Shown here: in pieces, positions 1 through 7,245 of the stretch
Position numbering within the stretch: the stretch's first letter is position 1
Layout: each line of letters opens with the position of its first letter
Assembly (NCBI GenBank): GCA_900757485.1
Contig: CAAEOA010000032.1
Coordinates: 1-8,597 of the forward strand
Source of the DNA: Oscillospiraceae bacterium
GTDB taxonomy: Bacteria; Bacillota; Clostridia; Oscillospirales; Ruminococcaceae
Length of the DNA stretch: 8,597 nucleotides
Direction of reading: 5' to 3'
Notes under the pieces: generated by a model
The model's database searches: none
Told to the model about the DNA's origin: nothing
What the model saw: only the letters and a program-made list of their open reading frames with translations
Made by a program: the position numbers and the translations under genes

Positions 1-599
1 ATGTAGCGAATGCAGTGCCGTTAATCAAGGCGTATGGTTTTTCTTTAGGTCTTCAGATGATGACCGGATTATATGGAGACAGTAAAGAAAGTACATACCG
101 GACTGCCGAAAAAATCATAGCGTACCGTCCCGATACTGTCCGCATTTATCCCACTGTGGTGATTAAAGGAACCAAGCTGTGCGAATGGTATGAATCGGGA
201 GTTTATCTCCCTCCGACACTTGCAGAGTCTGTGGAACTGGTTTCGGATTTAATGATGCGGTTTGCAGGCGCCGGAATAGCTGTGATAAGAGTCGGATTAC
301 ATGCTTCGGAAGAATTGGAACGAAACATGGTTGCGGGAGCATATCATCCGGCATTTCGGGAACTGTGTGAAGGTGAAATTTATTATCGCATATTAACCAA
401 AATGCTTTGCAAGGTAACCTATCGCGATGTGGTCGTGACGGTTCATCCAAAAGAGGTATCGAAACTGGTGGGACAATCCAAGGTGAATAAAATCCGGCTG
501 AATCAAGCAGGATATCGTATGACTATCGAGCAGGACAATCGCTTGAAACCGTTTGAATTGCGTATTAAGGAAAAAAGGGAAGTGGATTATGTTACTTAA
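1..599 (+). CDS. Radical SAM protein, Elp3-like (COG1243-type), 3' part only
   Basis: Partial gene: the reading frame is open from the window edge (first full codon at position 3) and stops at TAA 597-599, giving about 198 visible residues. The stretch GFSLGLQMMTGLYGDS, then RIYPTVVIKGTKL, then VIRVGLH and AGAYHPAFREL, matches the C-terminal half of radical SAM proteins related to bacterial Elp3 (COG1243), which commonly sit just upstream of smc in clostridia. The CxxxCxxC iron-sulfur cluster motif must lie upstream of the window and cannot be checked. The exact substrate of these bacterial proteins is not certain; a tRNA-modification-like role is inferred only from homology to Elp3. There is no sign of a C-terminal acetyltransferase domain in the visible part. 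The last 11 nt overlap the start of smc, suggesting translational coupling. A generic radical SAM or HemN-like annotation is possible, but the IKGT and AGAYHPAFRE motifs favour the Elp3-like group. Confidence 0.82.
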   Translation, partial: VANAVPLIKAYGFSLGLQMMTGLYGDSKESTYRTAEKIIAYRPDTVRIYPTVVIKGTKLCEWYESGVYLPPTLAESVELVSDLMMRFAGAGIAVIRVGLHASEELERNMVAGAYHPAFRELCEGEIYYRILTKMLCKVTYRDVVVTVHPKEVSKLVGQSKVNKIRLNQAGYRMTIEQDNRLKPFELRIKEKREVDYVT

Positions 600-3500
600 G
601 TCATTGGAATTACAGGGATTTAAATCCTTTCCGGATAAGACAAAACTTACTTTTAATAAGGGACTGACGGCTGTTGTAGGTCCCAACGGCAGCGGCAAGA
701 GTAATATCAGCGATGCCGTTCGGTGGGTATTGGGCGAACAGTCCAATAAAACACTGCGCGGGGATAAAATGGAGGACGTTATTTTTCTGGGCACCCAAAC
801 CAGAAAATCTCAGGGATTTGCCGAAGTTACCTTAACGCTGGATAATGCTTCTCGTGCGCTGGCAGTAGACAGCGATGAAGTCAGTCTGACCAGAAAATAT
901 TATCGTTCGGGTGAGAGCGAATACATGATAAACGGCGCCTCGGTTCGTTTAAAGGATATCAATGAGCTTTTGATGGATACCGGACTGGGAAAAGACGGGT
1001 ATTCCATTATCGGACAGGGCAAGATTGCGGAAATTGTCGGCGCCAAAAGCAATGAGCGGCGTGAAATATTTGAAGAGGCTGCCGGTATTACGAAATTCCG
1101 GTATCGGAAAAACGAATCGGAAAAACGGCTGAAACAGGCGGAAGAAAACCTCATTCGTCTGCGGGATATTCTGGCGGAATTGGAAGCTCGGGTAGAACCG
1201 CTGCGAATTCAATCCGAAAAAGCGAAAAAATTTCTGAAATATGCCGAACAGAAAAAGATTCTGGAGATTACGCTTTGGATCAAAAATCTTGATAAATCAA
1301 AAAAGAATTTATCGGATCAAGAGGATAAAATTACTGCCTGTAAGGTGGAATATGACCGTTACAGCGATGAAATCGAACAATTAGAACAGCAGATCAATGA
1401 TACTTATTCGGCAATGCAGAAATGCGCCGCGGATATTGACGATTTTCGTCGGGAACAGTCGGAAATAGAAGCGCAGATATCGGAGCGAAACAGTCAGATT
1501 GCAGTGTACAACAACGATATCGGGCATTTACGCAATAACATAGCGCAGGCAGAGGAAAGCATTGCTTCCATCAAAATGTCGGAGGAAGATGCCGAACACG
1601 AGATTCAGGATAAGCAGAAGAAAACCGAAGAATGCCGTAATCGTATTTTGCAAATTGCGGCAACCATAGAAAAAACAGAGCAGGAATTACTTCGTTTATC
1701 TGCAATCAACGATGATTTTGAAACAAGCATTGTTCAATTGAATGAAAAGTTGAATGTTGCTGCGTTGGAGCAGACGGAAGTCCAATTTAAAAGGAACAAC
1801 GCAGAACGAATCATTCAGGAAAACGAGCAAAGCATTGATATGGTTCAGAACAATATCGAAATGAAAAAAGCGGAGCTTTTGAAAGCGCAGGAGGATTATC
1901 AGGAAAATCAGGTTTCGTTTGTGCGCATCGAAGAGCGGGAGCGGCAATTGCATAATTCCATAAAAGGATATGAACTCAAACGGGATTCTAAAGCCAAAAA
2001 ACAAGCCGAAACGGAACAACTGTTTCATCAGCTGGATTTAAAAATAAAGGAAAAGCTGCAGAAATCCAAATTGCTTAAAGATTTAGAGCAAAACTTAGAG
2101 GGATATGCATACAGTGTAAAAACAGTGCTAAAGCAGGCAAAAGCCGGTGCTTTCCGAGGTGTTTTCGGCACGGTTTCTCAGATTATAGAGGTGGATGCGG
2201 CTTATTCGGTAGCGATTGAAACAGCCTTGGGCGGCGCCATGCAGAATTTGGTCTGTGACAATGAAAACACGGCAAAATCAGCAATTCGTATGTTAAAGGA
2301 TCAAAACGGCGGAAGAGCGACCTTTTTGCCGCTAACATCGGTGAAAGGAACGGAACTGTCTGAGAACGGTTTAAAAGCTTGTGACGGTTTTATCGCATTG
2401 GGCAGCGAGCTGATCAAGGCAGATCCGAAATATGACGGTGTTATCAAATCCCTGCTTGGCAGAATTGCGGTAGTGGAGGATTTGGATGTTGCGGTCAATA
2501 TTGCAAAACAATATCACTATCGTTTTAAGATCGTTACGCTGGACGGACAAGTTATTAATGCAGGGGGGTCGCTGACCGGTGGTTCCCAGAATAAGACTTC
2601 CGGATTGTTGAGCCGTAAAAATGATATTGCTCAATTGGAGGAAGAAGCGTCGGAGTTGACTCGGCAGAAAGCGGAAACGGAGGAAAAGCTGAGCGAACTC
2701 ACTGCAGAGGTTAATAAGCTGAATGCAGAAATCAATGCAATTTTGAGTGAATTGCAAACGCTTTCAGAGGATAAAATCAGGTTTGAGGGCGATCAAAAAC
2801 GCTTGGAGCATATTATTGCCGAGGATCAAAAACAGCTTTCTGACGTTGACACCGAAATCAAACGAATGACGGCAAAAAATGCCGAGTTAACAGAACAAAT
2901 TTCCGGATATGAGCGTCGGTTGCAGGAATTATCGGATGATATTCAAAAGGCGAATGCCAAATTGGAGGAAAATAGCGGATTTCGGGATGAATTATCCAAT
3001 AAACGCAATGAATTAGCCGACGAACTTTCAGAATGCCGTATTGAAAAAGCGGAATATGAAAAGGATATCGAAAGCCTAGAAAACGCAATTTCGGATATCA
3101 TCAATCGGCGGAAAAATACGAAAGAACAGCTTACAAGGCATGAAAATGCGATTGATGAGCTGCGTCGGCAAATTGCTTATAACCAAGAGCAGATTCAATC
3201 TTGTGAAAGCACCGCACAATCTCACAGAGCCGAAATCGAAACGATAGACAGCAAGATTTCCGAGTATAATAAAAAGCGGAATGAACTGGATAAAACAACG
3301 ACAGAGCTGCGGGCTTCCGAAAAAGAGATGTCGGGAAAGCAAGCCGGTGTTTCGCAGGAGCTTGCACGTCTGGAAGAACGAAAGATATCGATTCAAAAGG
3401 ATTATGACGATATTATCTCAAAAATGTGGGAAGAATATCAACTGACCAGAAGCGAAGCAATGGGATTGGCAATTGAGATTGATAATCTGATTGCCGCACA

Positions 3501-4167
3501 GCGGGATTTGAATGAGATCAAATCTAAGATTAAGAATTTAGGAAGCGTTAACGTAGGAGCGATCGAAGAGTACAAGGAAGTCTCGGAACGCTATACCTTT
3601 ATGAAAAATCAAATTGACGATGTTGAGGAATCAAAAAGTGAGTTGACCTCACTGATTTCTGATTTGACTGAAAAAATGGAAAACATTTTTTCGGAGAGCT
3701 TTCAAAAGATTAATGAACATTTCGGAAAAATCTTTGTAGAATTGTTCGGCGGCGGAAAAGCCGAATTGCTTTTAACCGAGCCGGAAAATGTTCTGGAATC
3801 CGGCATCGAAATTAAGGTGCAGCCGCCCGGAAAAATCATTAAAAACTTGGCTGCGCTGTCGGGCGGAGAGCAGTCCTTTATTGCGATAGCCATTTACTTT
3901 GCAATTTTGAAGGTGCGTCCGTCTCCGTTCTGCATCCTGGACGAAATTGAGGCGGCTCTGGATGATGTCAACGTCGTAAAATATGCGAATTACCTGCGGC
4001 TCATGAGCGATAACACACAGTTTATTTTAATTACGCACCGACGCGGTTCTATGGAGGAAGCGGATGTGCTGTATGGAGTTACAATGCAGGAACAGGGTGT
4101 GTCAAAATTGTTGACATTGCGGGTATCTGAAGTAGAAGAGCAGCTTGGTATGAAAAATATTTCATAG
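589..4167 (+). CDS. smc: Chromosome segregation/condensation ATPase SMC
   Basis: Encodes 1192 residues, close to the usual bacterial SMC length of nearly 1190. SMC forms a ring-shaped dimer that, with ScpA and ScpB, organises and separates newly replicated chromosomes. Domains in order: N-terminal ATPase head with Walker A GPNGSGKSN (residues 31-39) and a Q-loop glutamine near 143 in GQGKIAEIV; first coiled-coil arm (about 170-500, rich in Glu/Lys/Gln); hinge dimerisation domain (about 505-670) with the glycine-rich NAGGSLTGGS at 657-666; returning coiled coil (about 675-1010); C-terminal head with ABC signature LSGGEQ (1090-1095) and Walker B FCILDE, with D1118 and catalytic E1119, followed by the D-loop ALDD. 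I chose ATG 589 because MLLKSLELQGFKSF is the conserved SMC N-terminus and a purine-rich GGGAAGTGG lies just upstream; a TTG at 553 would add 12 atypical residues. The gene ends in tandem stops TAG TAA. It overlaps the radical SAM gene by 11 nt and precedes ftsY by 33 nt. No missing key residues are seen. Confidence 0.98.
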   Translation: MLLKSLELQGFKSFPDKTKLTFNKGLTAVVGPNGSGKSNISDAVRWVLGEQSNKTLRGDKMEDVIFLGTQTRKSQGFAEVTLTLDNASRALAVDSDEVSLTRKYYRSGESEYMINGASVRLKDINELLMDTGLGKDGYSIIGQGKIAEIVGAKSNERREIFEEAAGITKFRYRKNESEKRLKQAEENLIRLRDILAELEARVEPLRIQSEKAKKFLKYAEQKKILEITLWIKNLDKSKKNLSDQEDKITACKVEYDRYSDEIEQLEQQINDTYSAMQKCAADIDDFRREQSEIEAQISERNSQIAVYNNDIGHLRNNIAQAEESIASIKMSEEDAEHEIQDKQKKTEECRNRILQIAATIEKTEQELLRLSAINDDFETSIVQLNEKLNVAALEQTEVQFKRNNAERIIQENEQSIDMVQNNIEMKKAELLKAQEDYQENQVSFVRIEERERQLHNSIKGYELKRDSKAKKQAETEQLFHQLDLKIKEKLQKSKLLKDLEQNLEGYAYSVKTVLKQAKAGAFRGVFGTVSQIIEVDAAYSVAIETALGGAMQNLVCDNENTAKSAIRMLKDQNGGRATFLPLTSVKGTELSENGLKACDGFIALGSELIKADPKYDGVIKSLLGRIAVVEDLDVAVNIAKQYHYRFKIVTLDGQVINAGGSLTGGSQNKTSGLLSRKNDIAQLEEEASELTRQKAETEEKLSELTAEVNKLNAEINAILSELQTLSEDKIRFEGDQKRLEHIIAEDQKQLSDVDTEIKRMTAKNAELTEQISGYERRLQELSDDIQKANAKLEENSGFRDELSNKRNELADELSECRIEKAEYEKDIESLENAISDIINRRKNTKEQLTRHENAIDELRRQIAYNQEQIQSCESTAQSHRAEIETIDSKISEYNKKRNELDKTTTELRASEKEMSGKQAGVSQELARLEERKISIQKDYDDIISKMWEEYQLTRSEAMGLAIEIDNLIAAQRDLNEIKSKIKNLGSVNVGAIEEYKEVSERYTFMKNQIDDVEESKSELTSLISDLTEKMENIFSESFQKINEHFGKIFVELFGGGKAELLLTEPENVLESGIEIKVQPPGKIIKNLAALSGGEQSFIAIAIYFAILKVRPSPFCILDEIEAALDDVNVVKYANYLRLMSDNTQFILITHRRGSMEEADVLYGVTMQEQGVSKLLTLRVSEVEEQLGMKNIS

Positions 4168-4200
4168 TAACGTATCGGCTCAAAAAGAAATGGAGTTTAT

Positions 4201-5106
4201 ATGGGTATTTTCAGCAAAATAAAAAGCGGTCTGCAAAAAACCAGAGATTCAATGGTAAAACAGGTGGAAGGAATGCTCGGCTCTTTTAAAAAGATCGATG
4301 AGGAGCTTTTTGAGGAGCTGGAAGAAATTCTGATTATGTCCGATGTCGGTGTAGCTACCTCTACCAAAATTTGCGATATTCTGCGGGAAAGGGTAAAACA
4401 AAACAAGATTACCGATCCTGCGCAGATTCGCGACGAGATAAAATCGATTATCGAGGAAATGGTATCGGGCGGAGAAGCACTTCATTTGACGACACAACCG
4501 TCGGTTATTTTAGTGATCGGTGTAAACGGAGTCGGTAAGACAACCACTATCGGTAAGCTTGCAGCCAATTTAAAGGCAGATGGGAAAAAAGTGATTTTAG
4601 GTGCTGCCGACACCTTTCGTGCGGCAGCAATTGACCAATTGCAGATATGGGCGGATCGTGCTGGTGTCAGCTTAGTAAAACACCATGAAGGCGCAGATCC
4701 GGCAGCAGTGGTATATGATGCCATCGTGGCGGCAAAAGCCAGAAAGTGCGATGTTGTCATTTGTGACACCGCCGGCAGACTGCATAATAAGAAAAACTTA
4801 ATGGATGAGTTGTCTAAAATATCCCGTGTGATAGAGCGGGAGGCTGCCGAATGTGATGTTGAGGTGCTGCTTGTTTTAGATGCAACTACGGGACAAAATG
4901 CGGTTAATCAAGCAAAACAGTTTCAGGAGGCTGCCGGTATTACCGGTATTGTGCTGACAAAGCTTGACGGTACAGCGCGAGGCGGTATCATCATTGCGAT
5001 AAAAGATGAATTGGGATTGCCTGTAAAATACATCGGCGTCGGGGAACAGATTGACGACTTGCAACCATTTGTTCCCTCCGAATTTGTGGATGCATTGTTT
5101 TCTTAA
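4201..5106 (+). CDS. ftsY: Signal recognition particle receptor FtsY (SRP GTPase)
   Basis: Encodes 301 residues. FtsY docks SRP-ribosome complexes at the cytoplasmic membrane; reciprocal GTP hydrolysis with Ffh hands the nascent chain to the Sec translocon. The protein is the short Gram-positive form: an amphipathic N-terminal stretch (MGIFSKIKSGLQKTRDSMVK, a likely membrane-contacting helix), a helical N domain to about residue 95, then the G domain. No long acidic A domain is present. GTPase motifs are all visible: P-loop GVNGVGKTTT (107-116), DTFRAAA (137-143), DTAGR (189-193) and TKLDG (253-257), with the closing LPVKYIGVGEQIDDLQPF characteristic of SRP GTPases. The N-terminus and the absence of an M domain separate it from Ffh. 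ATG 4201 has GGAG 5 nt upstream. It lies 33 nt after smc and 20 nt before rdgB, so co-transcription is likely; smc-ftsY adjacency is common in Bacillota. Confidence 0.98.
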   Translation: MGIFSKIKSGLQKTRDSMVKQVEGMLGSFKKIDEELFEELEEILIMSDVGVATSTKICDILRERVKQNKITDPAQIRDEIKSIIEEMVSGGEALHLTTQPSVILVIGVNGVGKTTTIGKLAANLKADGKKVILGAADTFRAAAIDQLQIWADRAGVSLVKHHEGADPAAVVYDAIVAAKARKCDVVICDTAGRLHNKKNLMDELSKISRVIEREAAECDVEVLLVLDATTGQNAVNQAKQFQEAAGITGIVLTKLDGTARGGIIIAIKDELGLPVKYIGVGEQIDDLQPFVPSEFVDALFS

Positions 5107-5126
5107 AAGAGGAAAGGAAGTCGGTT

Positions 5127-5726
5127 ATGAAATTGATTCTTGCCACCAACAATCAGCATAAATTAACAGAATTCCGCCGTGTTTTAGATCCGATTGGCGT
5201 AACGGTAATATCCCAGAATGAAGCCGGCATTTCTGTTGACGTGGAAGAAACAGGAAAAACCTTTGAAGAAAATGCCAAGCTGAAAGCGGATGCAATTTAT
5301 CAGTTAACCGGATTGCCGACGGTGGCAGATGATTCCGGGCTGGAAGTTGATATTTTGGATAATGCTCCCGGCGTATACACAGCACGCTATGCGGGAGAAA
5401 ATGCAACTGATGCGGATCGTTACAATAAGCTGCTTGGAGAAATGAAAGCAGTAAAGGATGCAGACCGAACAGCACGTTTTGTTTGCGCACTGCATTATAT
5501 TGATTCGGATGGCGTAGGGCATTCCATGAGGGGAGAATGTTTCGGAAAAATCGGATATGAGCCGAAAGGGGCAAATGGGTTCGGCTATGATCCCGTATTT
5601 ATGGTGGGCAGCAAAAGCTTTTCGGAACTGTTGCCGGAGGAAAAAGACGCTGTCAGTCATCGCGGGAAAGCACTGCAAATGCTTGCAGATTTGATACAAA
5701 AACAAATAGAACCGGAAAGGGCTTGA
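5127..5726 (+). CDS. rdgB: XTP/dITP diphosphatase (RdgB/HAM1 family)
   Basis: Encodes 199 residues, a normal length for the family. The enzyme hydrolyses non-canonical purine triphosphates (dITP, ITP, XTP) to the monophosphate and pyrophosphate, keeping deaminated bases out of DNA and RNA; it is cytosolic and needs Mg2+. Visible signatures: the N-terminal substrate-binding stretch LATNNQHK (5-12), EENAKLKA (47-54), the catalytic VADDSGLEV with D68/D69 (66-74), PGVYTARYAG (81-90), GFGYDPVF (151-158), EEK (171-173) and SHRGKAL (177-183). The start at ATG 5127 follows a strong GGAAAGGAAG six nucleotides upstream, and the MKLILATNN N-terminus is canonical. It sits 20 nt after ftsY and 10 nt before yhbY in an apparent operon. 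RdgB is the usual name for this family; the assignment to the family is secure, and the precise substrate preference is inferred. Confidence 0.97.
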   Translation: MKLILATNNQHKLTEFRRVLDPIGVTVISQNEAGISVDVEETGKTFEENAKLKADAIYQLTGLPTVADDSGLEVDILDNAPGVYTARYAGENATDADRYNKLLGEMKAVKDADRTARFVCALHYIDSDGVGHSMRGECFGKIGYEPKGANGFGYDPVFMVGSKSFSELLPEEKDAVSHRGKALQMLADLIQKQIEPERA

Positions 5727-5736
5727 GTTATAAAAT

Positions 5737-6024
5737 ATGCTTACAAGTAAACAACGCGCAAAATTGCGCGGTATTTCCAGCAAAGAAGATACCATTTTGC
5801 AGGTAGGAAAAAACGGAATCGGAGACACGCTGATCAAGCAGGTTGCAGATGCATTGCTGGCACGGGAAATCATAAAAATGCGGGTGTTGGAAAACGCCCT
5901 TATGGATCCACGCGAAGCGGCAGAGGAACTGGCTGAAGCGACAGAATCGGAGGTTGTGCAGGTAATCGGCACCAAATTTGTTTTGTATAAGCGCAATCAA
6001 AAAAATCCGATCATAGAATTATAA
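5737..6024 (+). CDS. yhbY: YhbY/CRS1-CRM family RNA-binding ribosome assembly protein
   Basis: Encodes 95 residues, a complete single-domain CRM protein (MLTSKQRAKLRG start, GKNG loop at 24-27 corresponding to the GxxG RNA-binding loop, then REIIKMRVLEN, EELAEATESEVVQVIGTKFVLYKR). Members associate with pre-50S ribosomal particles and are thought to act in large-subunit assembly. The start is fixed by the sequence: an in-frame TAA at 5731-5733 lies directly upstream of ATG 5737. The nearest purine-rich candidate (GGAAAGG, 5714-5720) is about 16 nt away, too far for an ideal Shine-Dalgarno, so translation may depend on coupling with rdgB, whose stop is 10 nt upstream. nadD begins 1 nt after its stop. 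The yhbY-nadD-yqeK order is a recurring arrangement in Bacillota and supports the assignment. Confidence 0.95.
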   Translation: MLTSKQRAKLRGISSKEDTILQVGKNGIGDTLIKQVADALLAREIIKMRVLENALMDPREAAEELAEATESEVVQVIGTKFVLYKRNQKNPIIEL

Positions 6025-6025
6025 G

Positions 6026-6637
6026 ATGATGAAAAAGAAAATAGCGATTTTCGGCGGCACCTTCAATCCGATTCATCTGGGGCATGTTCGTTTGGCAATG
6101 GCGTTTCAGGAACGGTTTCAATTTGATAAAATCTTATTGATTCCGACCAAAATACCGCCGCATAAGCAAGCGCCTGATTTGGCGCCGGACAAGCATCGGT
6201 ATCATATGTGCCGTCTTGCCGTAAAGGATGCCCCATGCTTTGAAGTGAGTGATATTGAATTAAAGCGAAAGACCAAGAGTTATACTTATGATACTTTGGC
6301 AGAGTTAAAATCTCTCTATGAGGATGCTGAATTTTTTCTGATTATGGGGAGCGATATGTTTTTGACTTTTTTGCAATGGTACCGTGCAGACGAAATGCTT
6401 TCTATGGCAACGCTGCTGACCGCGGCAAGAGAACCCGGTGAGATGGAAATACTGGCTCAATATCAAAAGAAGCTGGAGCAAAAAGGTGGAAAATCCTTTA
6501 TATTGGATGTTGCGCCGATGGTGATATCCTCAACCGAAATACGCGGACGTGTAAAAGCCGGAAAAACTTTAACCGGGTATTTGGACGAAGAAGTGATCCG
6601 GTATATTGGTGAACACAAACTGTATGCAGATGAATAA
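6026..6637 (+). CDS. nadD: Nicotinate-nucleotide adenylyltransferase NadD
   Basis: Encodes 203 residues. NadD transfers AMP from ATP to nicotinic acid mononucleotide, giving deamido-NAD, an essential step shared by de novo and salvage NAD synthesis. The nucleotidyltransferase signature is at the N-terminus: IFGGTFNPIHLGH (8-20), containing the HLGH motif (17-20). Further along are LLIPTKIPPHK (37-47), SYTYDTLAEL (85-94), IMGSDMF (106-112) with a conserved Trp at 118 and the C-terminal ISSTEIR (167-173), which binds the ATP end. Two adjacent ATGs (6026 and 6029) are both possible starts; the first is annotated, 1 nt after the yhbY stop. There is no clear Shine-Dalgarno, so translational coupling to yhbY is likely. 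The yqeK ribosome binding site overlaps its stop codon. The alternative CoaD assignment is unlikely given the length, C-terminal motif and neighbours. Confidence 0.97.
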   Translation: MMKKKIAIFGGTFNPIHLGHVRLAMAFQERFQFDKILLIPTKIPPHKQAPDLAPDKHRYHMCRLAVKDAPCFEVSDIELKRKTKSYTYDTLAELKSLYEDAEFFLIMGSDMFLTFLQWYRADEMLSMATLLTAAREPGEMEILAQYQKKLEQKGGKSFILDVAPMVISSTEIRGRVKAGKTLTGYLDEEVIRYIGEHKLYADE

Positions 6638-6654
6638 AGGAGAAAGAAGCTATT

Positions 6655-7245
6655 GTGCTGATAAGTGAAAATGAAATTTTGCAGTTATTGTCGCAAAAAT
6701 TGAAACCGAAACGCTTGGAGCATAGTGTGAACGTGGCAAAGCGTGCCGAGTATTTGGCAGAGCTTTATCAATATGACAAAAGGATTGCAAAAATGACAGG
6801 ATTGTTACATGATGTCTGTAAAAATGACAATTTCGATATTATGTTGCAAACAATAGCGAATAGTGGTATAATCTTAACTACTGTCGAACGGAAAAGTCCG
6901 CCGTTGTATCATGCAATTGCCGGTGCTGCGTTTGTTAAAGACGTTTTAAAAATAAACAACGATGATATGATTCATGCAATACGGTATCATACTACCGGCC
7001 GCGCAGGAATGTCTTTGCTGGAAAAGATCATTTTTATTGCTGATTTGACCTCAGACGACCGCTGTTATTCTGATGTCGAATTCGTTCGGAAATTGTCTGA
7101 AAAAAGTTTGGACGCGGCGATGTTGTATGCCATGGAGTTTTTGCTTCAGGATCTCATATCAAGGAAGCAGTTGCTTCATCCCGACAGCGTAGCGTGTTAT
7201 AATGAAAATCAAAGCAGATGCATTGCATCTGCGCGCCGCATATAA
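6655..7245 (+). CDS. yqeK: HD-domain Ap4A hydrolase YqeK, with 3' end altered by an insertion
   Basis: Encodes 196 residues as it stands. YqeK proteins are HD-domain metal-dependent hydrolases that split diadenosine tetraphosphate (Ap4A) symmetrically to ADP, keeping this stress-linked dinucleotide low. Metal-ligand candidates are in place: H23 (LEHSVNVA), H52-D53 (LLHDVCKN), H86 (YHAIAG), H112 (IRYHTTG) and D130 (IFIADLTSDDR). The start is GTG 6655; GGAG at 6639-6642 is 12 nt upstream and no ATG fits. The conserved domain ends near LLHPDSVACYNE (residues 173-184). The last 12 residues (185-196) are encoded by a hairpin-rich inserted element at 7205-7358, and the TAA stop (7243-7245) lies at the loop of one hairpin. 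The probable original last 11 codons are displaced to 7371-7406. Because the catalytic residues are untouched and the replacement tail is nearly the same length (196 versus 195 residues before insertion), the enzyme is probably still functional; this is inference. Confidence 0.93.
   Translation: MLISENEILQLLSQKLKPKRLEHSVNVAKRAEYLAELYQYDKRIAKMTGLLHDVCKNDNFDIMLQTIANSGIILTTVERKSPPLYHAIAGAAFVKDVLKINNDDMIHAIRYHTTGRAGMSLLEKIIFIADLTSDDRCYSDVEFVRKLSEKSLDAAMLYAMEFLLQDLISRKQLLHPDSVACYNENQSRCIASARRI
6844..6872 (+). promoter_or_regulatory. Promoter-like sequence inside yqeK
   Basis: TTGCAA (6844-6849), a 17-nt spacer and TATAAT (6867-6872), with TG one base ahead of the -10 box (6864-6865), make a good fit to a vegetative sigma-factor promoter with an extended -10. 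It would drive the end of yqeK, the inserted element and the LCP gene. It lies within conserved coding sequence, where such matches arise by chance in AT-rich DNA, so it is only a candidate. Confidence 0.3.
7195..7206 (+). repeat. Left copy of 12-nt direct repeat (probable target site duplication)
   Basis: TGTTATAATGAA here is identical to 7359-7370, and the match stops at both ends. The copy is inside yqeK and encodes C-Y-N-E (residues 181-184). The inserted element's terminal repeat starts at 7205, so the duplication is best read as the 10-nt TGTTATAATG, with the last AA shared by chance. It also contains a TGnTATAAT extended -10 match. Confidence 0.8.

Noticed and set aside
553..588. A TTG start at 553 that would add 12 residues to SMC.
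   Set aside because: The added residues are not SMC-like, no ribosome binding site precedes it, and MLLKSLELQGFKSF from ATG 589 is the canonical N-terminus, placing the Walker A lysine at residue 37.
1075..1091. A 17-nt word (GAGGCTGCCGGTATTAC) in smc that recurs in ftsY at 4927-4943.
   Set aside because: Both copies encode EAAGIT within conserved family motifs (SMC EEAAGITKF; FtsY QEAAGITGI). This is coincidental shared codon use, not a mobile repeat.
3856..3873. The SMC signature motif reads LSGGEQ rather than the more familiar LSGGER.
   Set aside because: I recall Q at this position in clostridial SMC proteins, and the essential S-G-G-E is intact, so it is lineage variation and not a defect.
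7204..7245. Programmed -1 frameshift or translational bypass joining yqeK to its displaced tail, helped by the hairpins.
   Set aside because: The other frame is open from 7206 to 7406, but no slippery heptamer is seen before the frame-1 stop, the fused product would include 50-odd residues from palindromic DNA, and plain insertion explains the layout more simply.
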